Below, piece after piece: positions 26,341 to 35,846 of a stretch of DNA of 64,000 bases (the stretch's first letter is position 1; each line of letters begins with the position of its first letter). The notes under the pieces were generated by a model. It was not told the origin of the DNA. It did not search any database and saw only the letters and a list, made by a program, of their open reading frames with translations. A program made the position numbers and the translations under genes. The stretch is from Spirochaetia bacterium (GTDB lineage Bacteria > Spirochaetota > Spirochaetia > Sphaerochaetales > Sphaerochaetaceae). Location of the stretch: NCBI GenBank assembly GCA_022482625.1, contig JAKVOU010000001.1:1722784-1786783 (forward strand), read 5' to 3'.

Positions 26341-27689
26341 CAGAGTGTAAATGTGGAGAATTCATCTTCCGGCCCTTGCCCTTCACCTGCCATTCCAGAC
26401 TCATCATCCTTCAGTGGTTCAGCATAAGTAAAACCACTGCCTGACATGATTGACTGGACGGAGTCCCCTGGATTCTGCAATAACAGATTCATAAGCTCAA
26501 TGAAATCACGTATGATTTCTCGCGGAGTAAGCCTGTCAGCAGCACCGACACGCCCTAGTTCACAGCCAAGGAAGAACCGAATCTCTTCTGCAGAAAAATG
26601 CCTTCCTGTTGAAAAAAGATCGGCATGCAGCATACTCAGCCTTTCCATAAGAACAAAAAGTTCTTCTCCTGACAGTTTCTTTATCCTGATGATAGGAGAA
26701 AGCAAATCCTTCATGTCTTTCGTAGCCAAACGACCTGTTTCCAACCGCGACCGAAGAGCCTCATAGCTGAATACACCTCTTCTGGTATCTTCGACGCTTT
26801 TTGGTGTTGCACCCATCAGAATTCCAAGATAGCTTGCTTTTCCCTGAAGTGTATCATTGTACATCGCGAGCAATTTCTCATAATTATTCTGTCGGCTTAT
26901 CTTGTTGGATATCTTATACAGGTTGATCATTTCATCAATGAAGACAAAGGTACCCTTATAACCTGCCTGCTGACAGAAAACAGCCAGCAACTTGATATAA
27001 TCATACCAGTCCTTGTCCGTAATCACCAACGAAATGCCCAAATCAGTTTTTGCGTCCCTCCGATATTGGTATTCTCCCCGAAACCAACGAAGCACCTTGT
27101 CCCTAAGGTCATCATTTCCATCCCTATACGCCCTATAATAAGTAAGTAGCAAACCTGCAAATTCATACCCATGAACCAATTGTCGTATATCTGCACAACG
27201 GGAATAAATCTGCTGTTCCATCTCTTTGTCAAGCTCAGCGTCCACAAAACCCTTTGCCTTCGCCTCAAACAACAACTCATTAATCCATTTGTCCAAGACC
27301 AAAGGCAATGCACCACCTTCCGGATGTGCCGCAGTGGAAAGGTTCCTTACCAATTCCCTGTAAGTAGCAAGGCCTTCGTCATGAGTACCTACAAGCTTAC
27401 GATCCGGGGAAAGGTCCGCATCCATGACGACAAAGCCTTTCTTGGTGACATGGCTGCGAATGATGGAAAACAAAAAACTTTTCCCTGCTCCAAACGGACC
27501 TTCTATAAAACGAAAAGTGGCCCCACCGTCTTCGATAATTTCAACATCCCTTAATATGGCTTCAAGCTCTTCTGTTCTGCCGACGGCAATATACTCTGCA
27601 CCATCCCGAGGTACAACGCCGCCTCTCAGGGCATTCATCAGCCTGTTTGCAATCCTCTTAGGAGGCATCTTGAATTCGGCATCACTCAT
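26340..27689 (-). CDS. BrxD-like P-loop ATPase (DUF2791)
   Basis: This 449-residue ATPase has a Walker A at 64-71 (GPFGAGKS), a Walker B at 248-253 (FVFIDE) and an N-terminal RIANRLMNALRGG motif characteristic of the BREX ATP-binding family DUF2791 (BrxD). In type 2 BREX, brxD and brxHI accompany pglWXYZ; none of those are present here. Instead the gene sits between a TerB-N/TerB-C protein and an Lhr-like helicase, a small cassette noticed in comparative genomics of Ter-related stress systems. Its start overlaps the upstream stop (ATGA). The C-terminus is acidic. Confidence 0.87.
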   Translation of the reverse strand: MSDAEFKMPPKRIANRLMNALRGGVVPRDGAEYIAVGRTEELEAILRDVEIIEDGGATFRFIEGPFGAGKSFLFSIIRSHVTKKGFVVMDADLSPDRKLVGTHDEGLATYRELVRNLSTAAHPEGGALPLVLDKWINELLFEAKAKGFVDAELDKEMEQQIYSRCADIRQLVHGYEFAGLLLTYYRAYRDGNDDLRDKVLRWFRGEYQYRRDAKTDLGISLVITDKDWYDYIKLLAVFCQQAGYKGTFVFIDEMINLYKISNKISRQNNYEKLLAMYNDTLQGKASYLGILMGATPKSVEDTRRGVFSYEALRSRLETGRLATKDMKDLLSPIIRIKKLSGEELFVLMERLSMLHADLFSTGRHFSAEEIRFFLGCELGRVGAADRLTPREIIRDFIELMNLLLQNPGDSVQSIMSGSGFTYAEPLKDDESGMAGEGQGPEDEFSTFTL

Positions 27690-29344
27690 AATTTCCCCTG
27701 CTCCTTGACCAGTTCTCCGATTCTTCCACGATACTCATCCAACACACTGTTGTCTTCAATCAGCACATCATCATATATTGTAAGAGCTTTCTCATTGATT
27801 TGTTCAACCATAAGATTAAGCATCAGCCCATGGGAACGACAGAAGGCATCGGCCATCTTATCATCACCACCGCATAAGTAGCTGACTACCTGCGTCTCAT
27901 CAGGAGTGAAGGCTTTAGCCAGTGCCTCAAGAGAATCTGAAACAGCAGCAGGTAAGAAAGATCCTTCTTCTGTAAACTTGTTTTTCCCTTTTGCAGTTCC
28001 TTCAGGCAGAGGAAAGGAATGGGTATCCTTCAATTTCAAAAAATAAGTACGTGCCTCCTCTGGCTTTTCCTGTTCTGTTTTTTTGACGGTTTCTTCATCT
28101 TCGACAATCAATCTGTCCTGAATAACTGCACTATCTTTCCTTATCTCTGCTACATTCTCCAGGTTGATGCTGAATTCACAGACATGTTTTCTAGCTTTCA
28201 ATTCTTCAGGTGTCAGCCCATAGGCCTTCTTTGCATAGGGATGTTCAGATACCCATTGCATGACAACCTTGAGCATCGTATCCTGGTTCTTTTCCCTTCG
28301 GCCAGCATAGTAAGCAAAGTAGCTGTCATTTTCGCGTTGTGAAAAATTCTCCAATATATTACGAGGTCCCCCACAACAGTAGGTAAGTACTTTTCCCAAC
28401 AATTGTAGGTATATCCTGCAGTTCTCTGTACAGTCATACGACAAGGACATCACTACCTCTCGTAAACGTCCATTATGTACCTCATAGGTAACCTGATCAT
28501 CCATTGGAATAGAAAAATCAGGTAATACAGGAAAATCAACATACAGTGGCTTTGCTCCCTCACAAGGAGATCCTGCATCTTCCATTGCAAATAATTCACT
28601 TGAATCATTGAGATACCCCAACGAACCATAAAACCCTTCTGAAATGCATGGAACCGCCAAATCAAGATAGCATTCTTCCATTAGAAAAAGAATAGCCGAG
28701 TCAAAGCATTGATCCTTCAAATGAAGTACTTTATAAAGGTAGGAAAAACTAATAATATTTTCTCTTTGGGAAACAGTTTCAGGAAACAACTGCATATCTG
28801 TTTTTTTCTCAAGTCTGTTCAGTTCTTCAGATTGTCCGCCATAAAGAAAATACAGGTTACGATATGCAGACAACAGGAATCTCTTCATCTTGCTTTTCCC
28901 CACTGCAGGCAACAGCAACTGAAACGCCCGATCTAATTCTTTTTCGATATCGGCAGTGTTCCTGGAATATATGCCATTCAAAATTTCCATCAAGTAAAGA
29001 CTGATGAAAAAAGAATCAGGATAGGTCGGAGAAATCCCTTTTCTCAACGCAGTTCTGAAACCAAAGTATGCTACTAGATTTGCACGCTCAAGAAGGAAAT
29101 ACTGCGGACAGAACTTTGTCTTCGAAGTTAATCCCTTGACAGGTTTTTCCTTTTCAAAATCGATGCTTGCCAAATAGAAAGCATCGGATATAAAGCGAGC
29201 AATGCTCTTTTTCCGTTCGTTTCCCAAAGTCGTAAGCTTTGTTTTCCATTTGCCTGAAAAACTACTGGCTGTACGGAATGATTGGTATGACTGTATCCTG
29301 GACATATAGCCACTGATGATGGAATCAAGCGTCTGTTCATTCAT
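27686..29344 (-). CDS. TerB-N / TerB-C domain protein
   Basis: This 552-residue protein is from the ATG at 29342-29344, preceded by GAGGAAAGG; a longer frame to 29419 has no ribosome site. The first ~300 residues form a helical TerB-N-type region. The last ~100 include EALAKAFTPDE and end in QINEKALTIYDDVLIED and DEYRGRIGELV, the typical TerB-C finish. No full TerB core was recognised between them. Proteins of this architecture are linked by gene neighbourhood to BrxD-like ATPases and helicases and may scaffold or sense in a membrane- or metal-linked stress/defence complex (inference). It is the first gene of a tightly overlapping operon. Confidence 0.75.
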   Translation of the reverse strand: MNEQTLDSIISGYMSRIQSYQSFRTASSFSGKWKTKLTTLGNERKKSIARFISDAFYLASIDFEKEKPVKGLTSKTKFCPQYFLLERANLVAYFGFRTALRKGISPTYPDSFFISLYLMEILNGIYSRNTADIEKELDRAFQLLLPAVGKSKMKRFLLSAYRNLYFLYGGQSEELNRLEKKTDMQLFPETVSQRENIISFSYLYKVLHLKDQCFDSAILFLMEECYLDLAVPCISEGFYGSLGYLNDSSELFAMEDAGSPCEGAKPLYVDFPVLPDFSIPMDDQVTYEVHNGRLREVVMSLSYDCTENCRIYLQLLGKVLTYCCGGPRNILENFSQRENDSYFAYYAGRREKNQDTMLKVVMQWVSEHPYAKKAYGLTPEELKARKHVCEFSINLENVAEIRKDSAVIQDRLIVEDEETVKKTEQEKPEEARTYFLKLKDTHSFPLPEGTAKGKNKFTEEGSFLPAAVSDSLEALAKAFTPDETQVVSYLCGGDDKMADAFCRSHGLMLNLMVEQINEKALTIYDDVLIEDNSVLDEYRGRIGELVKEQGKL

Positions 29345-29467
29345 ACCTTTCCTCTTTCGCCTACAATACCATACACATGGAAATACCTCAAGCATTGTAC
29401 CAGAGAGACTCCCCTGCATTGCATCGACTTTTCATTTCCCATAGACTTGGAAAAGAGAGGATAACAA

Positions 29468-30253
29468 ATGAAACTGGCACTTGCAAAAAGGAATGAAGAG
29501 GACAGGATAAAACAGTTCTGGAAAGACAATCTCGCCGGAAATACACTACTGCTGGATAAATTCTTTGAAGCCAGAAGGGAAATTGACCATTGCTATATTG
29601 CAAAAGATGAAAACGGAAACATACTGAGCATGCTGCACTGTCTCCAACAGGGATTTACCAGGGAAATGCATACGACACCAACGGCTTACATCGTCGGTGC
29701 AGCAACAAGACCTGATTACCAGCGGCAGGGATTGATGAACGATCTGCTGGAACTGGCATATACCGAAGAACACAAGATATTGACGATCAATCCCGGATTT
29801 AATTCCTATTTCCTTCATCATGGATTCTATACTGCAGCACATATGGCTTGTTTCAGGCTTACCGGCAACAAAAACGGGGAATTGTGCAACGACAGCAAAT
29901 GTCCACTTGAAACAATCTATATAAATGCAACAGAAAAATCAGGAGCATTGGACCGAGACAGTTTTGCTTGGGATCTGCTCAAAGAAAGCATGTCCATTGT
30001 CTTTGCTGAAAGCAACAACGAAAAGGGATATGCTTTGGTAGCAGATGGCATAGCCTACGAAACCATGTGCGAGGGTCTTTGCAGTGCAAGGGCTCTGAAA
30101 GAAAAAATAGAACAAATGCCGATACAGCAGGTCTGGATGCCATCCGATTCGCCCATGGCATCCCTATTCGATCAAATTCCAGTACTCCTGCCGATCGGCA
30201 TGAGCAACGAAACATCAATCTGTGCAGGTGTATACATAGCACAGCAGCTTTAA
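29468..30253 (+). CDS. GNAT-family N-acetyltransferase
   Basis: This 261-residue protein has an N-terminal GNAT fold and a C-terminal extension. The acetyl-CoA binding loop is clear: RPDYQRQGLMNDLLELA near residue 90, preceded by the strand AYIVGAAT. The C-terminal part likely forms the second (sterol-carrier-like) half seen in Eis-type acetyltransferases. The start follows GAGAGGATAACA. It is divergent from the TerB/BrxD operon and convergent with apbE, with which it shares four bases at the stops. The substrate is unknown. Confidence 0.82.
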   Translation: MKLALAKRNEEDRIKQFWKDNLAGNTLLLDKFFEARREIDHCYIAKDENGNILSMLHCLQQGFTREMHTTPTAYIVGAATRPDYQRQGLMNDLLELAYTEEHKILTINPGFNSYFLHHGFYTAAHMACFRLTGNKNGELCNDSKCPLETIYINATEKSGALDRDSFAWDLLKESMSIVFAESNNEKGYALVADGIAYETMCEGLCSARALKEKIEQMPIQQVWMPSDSPMASLFDQIPVLLPIGMSNETSICAGVYIAQQL

Positions 30254-31242
30254 TTCCGACGTACGTCCTCATATACATAAGGAAATGACGGAGTCGTGGT
30301 GATCGATCCGTCATTCAACAGAAAAATGGCTGCTACCTGCGGAAATTTCTTCAGGAGAGCCAAAGCCTTGCTGCTACCAAGCACAAAGCAAGTCGTTGAG
30401 AGTACATCACAAAGAGTTGCATCCTTTCCTATGATAGTTGAACTAGCAATATCGGTTTCTGCCGGATACAAGGTCTTCGGATCAAGGATATGGCAGTATA
30501 CTTTTCCATCCTTGACAAAATACCGTTCATAGGCTCCGGAGGTAACGACAGCTACATCATCAAGAGAAAGCAGGACATAGGATTCTCCTCTTTCCTTGAA
30601 AGGAGCCTGCAAACCGATTTTCCAAGGCTTGTCCTTTGCTTTGCTACCAATTACCCTGACATTTCCGCCCAGATTGATAATGGCACGGCCAACACCTTTT
30701 TCCTTGAAGTAGCTGACCAGGCAATCTGTAGCATACCCCTTGCCTATGGCACCCAGATCAATTTCCATTCCTTTGGGAATTGTGATGGTATGCTCTGCCT
30801 TGTTGATGGAAACCTGGCTATAATCAGCATCAACCTGTGCAAGTTCTGCCTCGGATGGTATCCTTTCATGTTCTGTTCCGATTCCCCACAAGGCCACGGC
30901 CTTGCCTATAGCAGGATCAAAGGCTCCTCCGGTAGCATCTGCCAATTCAAAAGCCCGACAGAAAAGGTCAAAATAGGAAGTATCAGCAACCTTTATCTTT
31001 CCCGTATCATTGAGCGTCTTGACCAATGATCCTTCCTTGGTACGTGAAAGATTATCGTCAATATCCTGGAGCAAGTCAAAAGCTCCTAGGTAAAGATTCT
31101 CATCGCTCCCTTTAGGAAGGGATACTGCACAGACAGTTCCCATATATATACCGCTCTTTGCAACCATCGGTACTGTTGTCTGTTTGTTGCATGCAAATAG
31201 AAGCAAACAACAAGGAAACAGCAGGAACAGCTTATGCTTCAT
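30250..31242 (-). CDS. apbE: FAD:protein FMN transferase, lipoprotein
   Basis: This 330-residue ApbE-family protein attaches FMN covalently to threonines of exported flavoproteins such as Nqr/Rnf subunits. The start MKHKLFLLFP is chosen over the upstream ATG at 31278 because it gives a lipoprotein signal with lipobox LLFAC (Cys18) and has GAGG upstream. Family motifs seen: IDLGAIGKGYATD, INLGGNVRVIG and VVTSGAYERYF with HILDPKT. No flavoprotein target is encoded in this window. The gene overlaps the convergent GNAT gene by four bases at the 3' end. Confidence 0.92.
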   Translation of the reverse strand: MKHKLFLLFPCCLLLFACNKQTTVPMVAKSGIYMGTVCAVSLPKGSDENLYLGAFDLLQDIDDNLSRTKEGSLVKTLNDTGKIKVADTSYFDLFCRAFELADATGGAFDPAIGKAVALWGIGTEHERIPSEAELAQVDADYSQVSINKAEHTITIPKGMEIDLGAIGKGYATDCLVSYFKEKGVGRAIINLGGNVRVIGSKAKDKPWKIGLQAPFKERGESYVLLSLDDVAVVTSGAYERYFVKDGKVYCHILDPKTLYPAETDIASSTIIGKDATLCDVLSTTCFVLGSSKALALLKKFPQVAAIFLLNDGSITTTPSFPYVYEDVRRN

Positions 31243-31355
31243 TCTGTCTTGTCCTCGCTTTGATCTGAAATACGTCATTGTCAGAGTATAGAAGGTGTAC
31301 GAAAAAGATTGAAGACCATCAGCAAAAACAATGGAAAACAGAAACAGGACCTTTA

Positions 31356-33113
31356 CTATAATTTGAACAGACTAGGAGGAAATTCAGAAACAAACAGAAG
31401 TTTCAGATGACTGGTATTCCGATCAATCGTCTGTCTGTAAAGCTCCTGTTCCATTTCCTTCGGATAATCAGTTATGATACCATCAACATTCAACTTGAAG
31501 AATTTTCTGGCATCCTCCATATCATCGACATTCCAGACAAAGATCTGTTTGTTGATTTCATGTACCTGCTTGATTGCACTGGTTGTGGCAAAACTCTTTT
31601 CTATGCTGAAGAAATCGGCATACGGGAAATCTTGGAACTTTCCGGCAGCTACCACCATGATCAGACCTGTCTTTCGCATTGAATTCAGTTGCTTGACATA
31701 TCTGAGGGCATTGGCATCAAGGGAACTGATAAGATGTCTTGGATATTTCTTCAGCAAAGCAGTCACTTCCTCTGCCATAGCCTCGGCATTGGTACCACTG
31801 GTCTTAAGTTCTATGTTCAGCACGACCGTAGGCTTTACCAGAGGAAGCAGTTCTTCCAAGGTCATCAGATGACCGCTCTTGTCACCTACATGGATCGGCA
31901 CTGCCAATACCTGATCCAAATCCATATTCTCGATGTTCTTGTCAAGACCGGCAAGCCGCTTCAGGTTATGGTCATGGCAAATAACAAGCTTATGGTCCTT
32001 CGTTTCCACGACATCCAGTTCAATATAAGCCACACCATCAGCCATTGCACGCAAGAAAGCCGGTTTTGTATTCTCGATTTCAGTAATGCCGGCTCCACGA
32101 TGTGCCATTATCTTGGTTCGCAGATTCACACTGACAAAGGAAGTTGACAAAACAAAAACAAATAAGATAGCACCCAGAATACAGTTTCTGATGACACGGC
32201 CTTTATGCGACAGACGCCTTGGGCCGCAGAGGAACTGCACCTCAGGTACAGGTTCATGAGCAAAGAAGATGCTGGCAATGACATACATGATATATACTTT
32301 GACAATGACATTGACTGCAACGGTAATAACCAGATTCGCTGTCAGCAAGGCACTGCAGATAAGACGGAAAGGAAGTCCCTGTCCCAAATGCAGACTGATA
32401 TGATAAAAAGCCGTCTGGGTACCTAGGAGTCCAGTCAGCAACAGGAACGTAATAGCCGTACATTTCAGCAAAGCCGGAACGATTTCCTTGGCAGTATGGT
32501 GTACCAAGGTATTGCTTTTGGCTTCTGCAACTGCAAACCTTGGATTCTTGCTGACCAACAGGTAAAGAAAGGAAAACAGATTCAAGAAAGAATAGCGCAG
32601 TGCAGCGACGATGCCTACGATAAGACCGGACATCAACAGTGGATTTGCTTTTATATATTCCATGATGAAAGATGGGATCTTCAGGTTTTCAATAACCGGA
32701 TTCTGGTAAACGATGCCAGAAAACGGCAATAAAAGGCAAATATAGATATATAGACCTATATTGTGCCACCTGGGCATCTTGTCCGTGACATCAAATGTCT
32801 TTTGCAACAAACCAAGGATGCTGATCTCTCCCTTTTGCTGGACACCTGCCAGGTAAATCAGATTTATGGCATTGTAGTCAAACAGCGTTACAAGACTTAT
32901 GGCAAAAAAGAAAAAGAGCCAGGCAATGATTACCAAGGGGTTGCATAAAAAATGCAATACATTGCTTTGGTCCAGGAAAGGATAGCCAGCCAATCGGATG
33001 ACCGTGTTGATTCCCAATCGGAGCAATGGAGAAAAAATGAAAGAAATGAATGCAGTGTAAATAGCTTCAAAGACTACAAGAATAATTAAATTGTCTTTTA
33101 TTAGCTTGTACAT
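31356..33113 (-). CDS. Membrane-anchored glycerophosphodiester phosphodiesterase
   Basis: This 585-residue protein has an N-terminal half with multiple hydrophobic helices (GPDPase membrane domain) and a C-terminal GDPD catalytic domain from about residue 335. That domain begins MAHRGAGITEIENT and continues with AYIELDVVETKDHKLVICHD, which supplies the metal-binding Glu/Asp/His set. It probably hydrolyses glycerophosphodiesters at the membrane to glycerol-3-phosphate and an alcohol. The start is the ATG with AAGGAG five bases upstream, one codon inside the longest frame. It stands alone behind the amino-acid ABC operon, separated from it by a hairpin at 33210-33236. Confidence 0.9.
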   Translation of the reverse strand: MYKLIKDNLIILVVFEAIYTAFISFIFSPLLRLGINTVIRLAGYPFLDQSNVLHFLCNPLVIIAWLFFFFAISLVTLFDYNAINLIYLAGVQQKGEISILGLLQKTFDVTDKMPRWHNIGLYIYICLLLPFSGIVYQNPVIENLKIPSFIMEYIKANPLLMSGLIVGIVAALRYSFLNLFSFLYLLVSKNPRFAVAEAKSNTLVHHTAKEIVPALLKCTAITFLLLTGLLGTQTAFYHISLHLGQGLPFRLICSALLTANLVITVAVNVIVKVYIMYVIASIFFAHEPVPEVQFLCGPRRLSHKGRVIRNCILGAILFVFVLSTSFVSVNLRTKIMAHRGAGITEIENTKPAFLRAMADGVAYIELDVVETKDHKLVICHDHNLKRLAGLDKNIENMDLDQVLAVPIHVGDKSGHLMTLEELLPLVKPTVVLNIELKTSGTNAEAMAEEVTALLKKYPRHLISSLDANALRYVKQLNSMRKTGLIMVVAAGKFQDFPYADFFSIEKSFATTSAIKQVHEINKQIFVWNVDDMEDARKFFKLNVDGIITDYPKEMEQELYRQTIDRNTSHLKLLFVSEFPPSLFKL

Positions 33114-33209
33114 CAAAACTCCTTGCTACAACGGCCCCAGCATATCGCTTTTACACAGAGGAATCAATTCTATCATCAAGTCACAGGAAATAACAGCATA
33201 TAACCAGAA

Positions 33210-33236
33210 GGACAACGCTGTATGCCAACGTTGTCC
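33210..33236 (-). terminator. Intergenic hairpin behind the amino-acid ABC operon
   Basis: GGACAACG (33210-33217) pairs with CGTTGTCC (33229-33236) around an 11-base loop. It lies 30 bases past the stop of the ATPase gene, in the right place for a terminator of that operon, although the T-rich tract is on the plus-strand side. Confidence 0.45.
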
Positions 33237-33265
33237 TCCTTTTCTCAGTTTTTCTTTTTGCTTAA

Positions 33266-34009
33266 TTAACGTTCCTCATTGTATCGGGACAGGAACTCTT
33301 TGGTCCTCGGACTCTCAGGATGTCCGAATATCTGGCTCGGCGGACCTTCTTCCTCAATCTTCCCATCGGCCATATAGACGACATGACTGGAAATATCACG
33401 GGCAAAAGACATCTCATGGGTTACGACAAGCATCGTCATGCCTTCCTTTGCCAGTGTTTTCATGACATCCAAGACCTCTCCTACCATTTCAGGATCAAGC
33501 GCAGATGTAGGTTCATCAAACAAAAGGACTTCGGGTTCCATTGCCAGAGCCCTGGCAATGGCTACCCTTTGTTTCTGTCCGCCTGACAGATGATGCGGCT
33601 TGGCATTGATATAAGGAGCCATTCCGACCTTATGAAGATAATTCAAAGCTGACTTCTTTGCTTCTCCAGAAGATTTCTTGAGTACTTTTATCTGTCCCAA
33701 TGTACAGTTGCTCAGCACCGAATGGTTGTTGAACAGATTGAAGGATTGGAACACCATACCTACCTTCGCCCTATAGGCAGCTTCCGCAACCCCGCCGTTT
33801 ACGACATTTGTTCCATGGAACAGGACTTCACCAGAAGTCGGCTCCTCAAGCAGATTTATGCAACGCAGCAAGGTCGATTTTCCGGAACCGGATGCACCGA
33901 TTATGGAAGTAACATCCCCTGTATCAACGGTAAAATCAATATCCTTAAGAACCTCATTTGAGCCAAATGTTTTGGAAAGATGCTTGATTTTCAGTATTTC
34001 ACCCATCAA
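33266..34009 (-). CDS. Polar amino acid ABC transporter, ATPase
   Basis: This 247-residue GlnQ/HisP-type ATPase has Walker [10 protein letters not shown] near residue 38, signature [13 protein letters not shown], Walker [13 protein letters not shown] and the H-loop VVTHE. It energises uptake of a polar amino acid through the permease encoded just upstream, whose stop overlaps this start by four bases. Length and motifs are standard. It is the last gene of a binding protein-permease-ATPase operon lying directly downstream of the trp operon. Confidence 0.94.
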   Translation of the reverse strand: MMGEILKIKHLSKTFGSNEVLKDIDFTVDTGDVTSIIGASGSGKSTLLRCINLLEEPTSGEVLFHGTNVVNGGVAEAAYRAKVGMVFQSFNLFNNHSVLSNCTLGQIKVLKKSSGEAKKSALNYLHKVGMAPYINAKPHHLSGGQKQRVAIARALAMEPEVLLFDEPTSALDPEMVGEVLDVMKTLAKEGMTMLVVTHEMSFARDISSHVVYMADGKIEEEGPPSQIFGHPESPRTKEFLSRYNEER

Positions 34010-34803
34010 ATTTCCCCCCTTGCAGTCGGAAAATTGGTCATGCCACTGGTAAAAGCAAGCGTATCAGATGTCGCCAAATCAAAGCTTTCAGGACCATCCA
34101 TCTTTTTCTCCAGCCATCTCAGAATCCTGGAACAGGTAAAAGTAAGGATGAAATAGATGATCAGTGTAACAGTTGCAGCTTCAAAGTAGGTATATAGAGC
34201 TCCTGCAATGCTTTTGAAAGTAAAGAACAGTTCAACTGTACCAATGATGGAAAGCACACAGGTATCTTTGATGTTGATGATCAGGTTGTTGCCTATCTGG
34301 GGCATTATCAGACGAAGAGCCTGAGGAAGAATTACATAGATCATTGTCTGAAAATGATTCATGCCTATAGCCTTGGCACCTTCTGTCTGTCCGATATCGA
34401 CCGAAAGGATACCTCCTCTGACTGTCTCTGCCATATAGGCTCCTGTATTGATGGATACGATCAGAATGGCTGCATGCCACATGCCCATGTTCACATTGAA
34501 GAGCTGGCTGGCACCATAGTAGATAAAAGCAGCCTGCAGCATCATCGGTGTCCCTCTGAAAAACTCCACATAGGCAGTAAGGATCAACTTGACAATCTTG
34601 AGCAAGACCCTGCCTGCAGGGTTTGCACTCTTTTTCGGTTCAATCGTCTGGACGATACCTACGGCAAAGCCGATGAGACATCCGAGGGCCGTACAGATCA
34701 ACGCAAGAGCCATCGTGACACCGGTTCCCTTGATCAGGGAACCGCTGTATGTGTGCACGATGTACGCCATACGCTGAAGGAAATTCATATCAGCTATAGA
34801 CAT
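34006..34803 (-). CDS. Polar amino acid ABC transporter, permease
   Basis: This 265-residue HisMQ-type permease has about five membrane helices. The family motif is visible as [13 protein letters not shown] and, later, [18 protein letters not shown], the EAA-type loop that docks the ATPase. A single permease gene suggests a homodimeric channel. It is spaced 14 bases from the binding-protein gene and overlaps the ATPase gene by four bases. Confidence 0.93.
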   Translation of the reverse strand: MSIADMNFLQRMAYIVHTYSGSLIKGTGVTMALALICTALGCLIGFAVGIVQTIEPKKSANPAGRVLLKIVKLILTAYVEFFRGTPMMLQAAFIYYGASQLFNVNMGMWHAAILIVSINTGAYMAETVRGGILSVDIGQTEGAKAIGMNHFQTMIYVILPQALRLIMPQIGNNLIINIKDTCVLSIIGTVELFFTFKSIAGALYTYFEAATVTLIIYFILTFTCSRILRWLEKKMDGPESFDLATSDTLAFTSGMTNFPTARGEI

Positions 34804-34817
34804 GTTTACATCCTATA

Positions 34818-35666
34818 TTATTTTGACAAAGGCTGGACTGCTATAGCCTGCTCCATCATTTTGTTGAAATCATCAACTGTAAGTGTTGCAAGCACACCGT
34901 TGATTGCCTTTGTCAGCTCTGGGTTTTTCTTGGATACGGAAACACCGATGTTGATATCTTCCTGGCTTACATTGAAATCATCACCTGAATTTGCAAAATC
35001 AAGGATCTTCATATCAGGATAAGCAACCAATGCCGCCTGTGCTGTCGGCATATCAGTGCAAATGTAATCTACCCTCTTGCTTTCAAGTGCAACCAACATT
35101 GCAGGAGCAGATTCCTGTGCAGGAAGGATATTGGCATCTTTGATCTGAGGCAGACACTTGTCATACCAAATGGTTCCAAGCTGGCTGGTACAGGTACCGC
35201 CTGTAAGATCGGAAAGACCCTTGGCAGAAGCATATTTGCTGCTCTTCAATGTCAGACAAACGATGGAAGCATAATAATATGGTGCCGTGAAATCAACCAT
35301 CTGCTTTCTTTCGGAAGTAATTGATTGGCCTGCAATGACACAATCTACGGAACCAGACTGTACAGCAGGGACCAATGAATCCCAGTCAAGCTTGACAATG
35401 GAAAGCTTATATCCCAGTTTCTCTGCAATCAACTTAGCCATCATGACATCATATCCATAGGCATAGTCATTGGAATCAGCAATAGGAACAGCACCATTGG
35501 AATCGTCCGTCTGTGTCCAGTTATAAGGTGCGTAGCCACATTCCATAGCCACCCTCAGAGTTTTCTGTGCAGGAGCTGCGGAGGAAGCAGTTTCATCAGA
35601 ACCTTGAGCAAAGACAGAACTACAGGCAATTGCAATTGCCAATGCACCGACAAGGAATTTTTTCAT
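34818..35666 (-). CDS. Polar amino acid ABC transporter, substrate-binding protein
   Basis: This 282-residue SBP_bac_3 family protein has a signal peptide ending in CSSVFAQG; the cysteine in AIAC could be a lipobox, so lipidation is possible. The mature part starts LRVAMECGYAPYNW, the usual first strand of this family, and includes the LDWDSLVPAVQSGSVD segment. The ligand cannot be told from sequence. The GGAGAGGTG ribosome site sits five bases before the ATG. The gene is preceded by a near-palindromic leader hairpin and a TTGACA box. Confidence 0.92.
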   Translation of the reverse strand: MKKFLVGALAIAIACSSVFAQGSDETASSAAPAQKTLRVAMECGYAPYNWTQTDDSNGAVPIADSNDYAYGYDVMMAKLIAEKLGYKLSIVKLDWDSLVPAVQSGSVDCVIAGQSITSERKQMVDFTAPYYYASIVCLTLKSSKYASAKGLSDLTGGTCTSQLGTIWYDKCLPQIKDANILPAQESAPAMLVALESKRVDYICTDMPTAQAALVAYPDMKILDFANSGDDFNVSQEDINIGVSVSKKNPELTKAINGVLATLTVDDFNKMMEQAIAVQPLSK

Positions 35667-35695
35667 TTTTCACCTCTCCATTTGTGTATAAGACT

Positions 35696-35734
35696 GGAAG
35701 TTTGCCATCATCCAGTACAGGTGGTAAACCTTCC
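35696..35734 (-). promoter_or_regulatory. 5'-leader hairpin of the amino-acid ABC operon
   Basis: On the minus strand GGAAGGTTTACCA pairs with TGGCAAACTTCC (one bulge, one mismatch) around a 14-base loop. It ends 29 bases before the start codon of the binding protein. It may be a repressor site or an RNA structure that affects translation. It does not match a riboswitch class I know. Confidence 0.35.
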
Positions 35735-35752
35735 TTCTTTATGTATTAAGAA

Positions 35753-35779
35753 AGTATCAACATGTTAAACTGTTGTCAA
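35753..35779 (-). promoter_or_regulatory. Possible promoter of the amino-acid ABC operon
   Basis: TTGACA at 35774-35779 is a perfect -35 box. The best downstream hexamers are GATACT at 15 bases or TACTTT at 17 bases, so the -10 is poor. AACATGTT, an 8-base palindrome, fills part of the spacer and could bind a regulator. Confidence 0.35.
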
Positions 35780-35846
35780 TAGTGTTCTAAGTTCCAAGAG
35801 GCTGTTAAAATAAAAACATTTTTGACTTTTTTTGAAACAGTATTGC

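Noticed and set aside
23198-29344. Calling the TerB/BrxD/helicase module a BREX system
   Set aside because: BREX needs at least PglX and PglZ; neither a methylase nor a PglZ-like phosphatase is encoded in or beside the cluster.
30254-31029. Plus-strand open frames within the apbE region
   Set aside because: They are shadows of the well-supported ApbE coding strand, with no family features.
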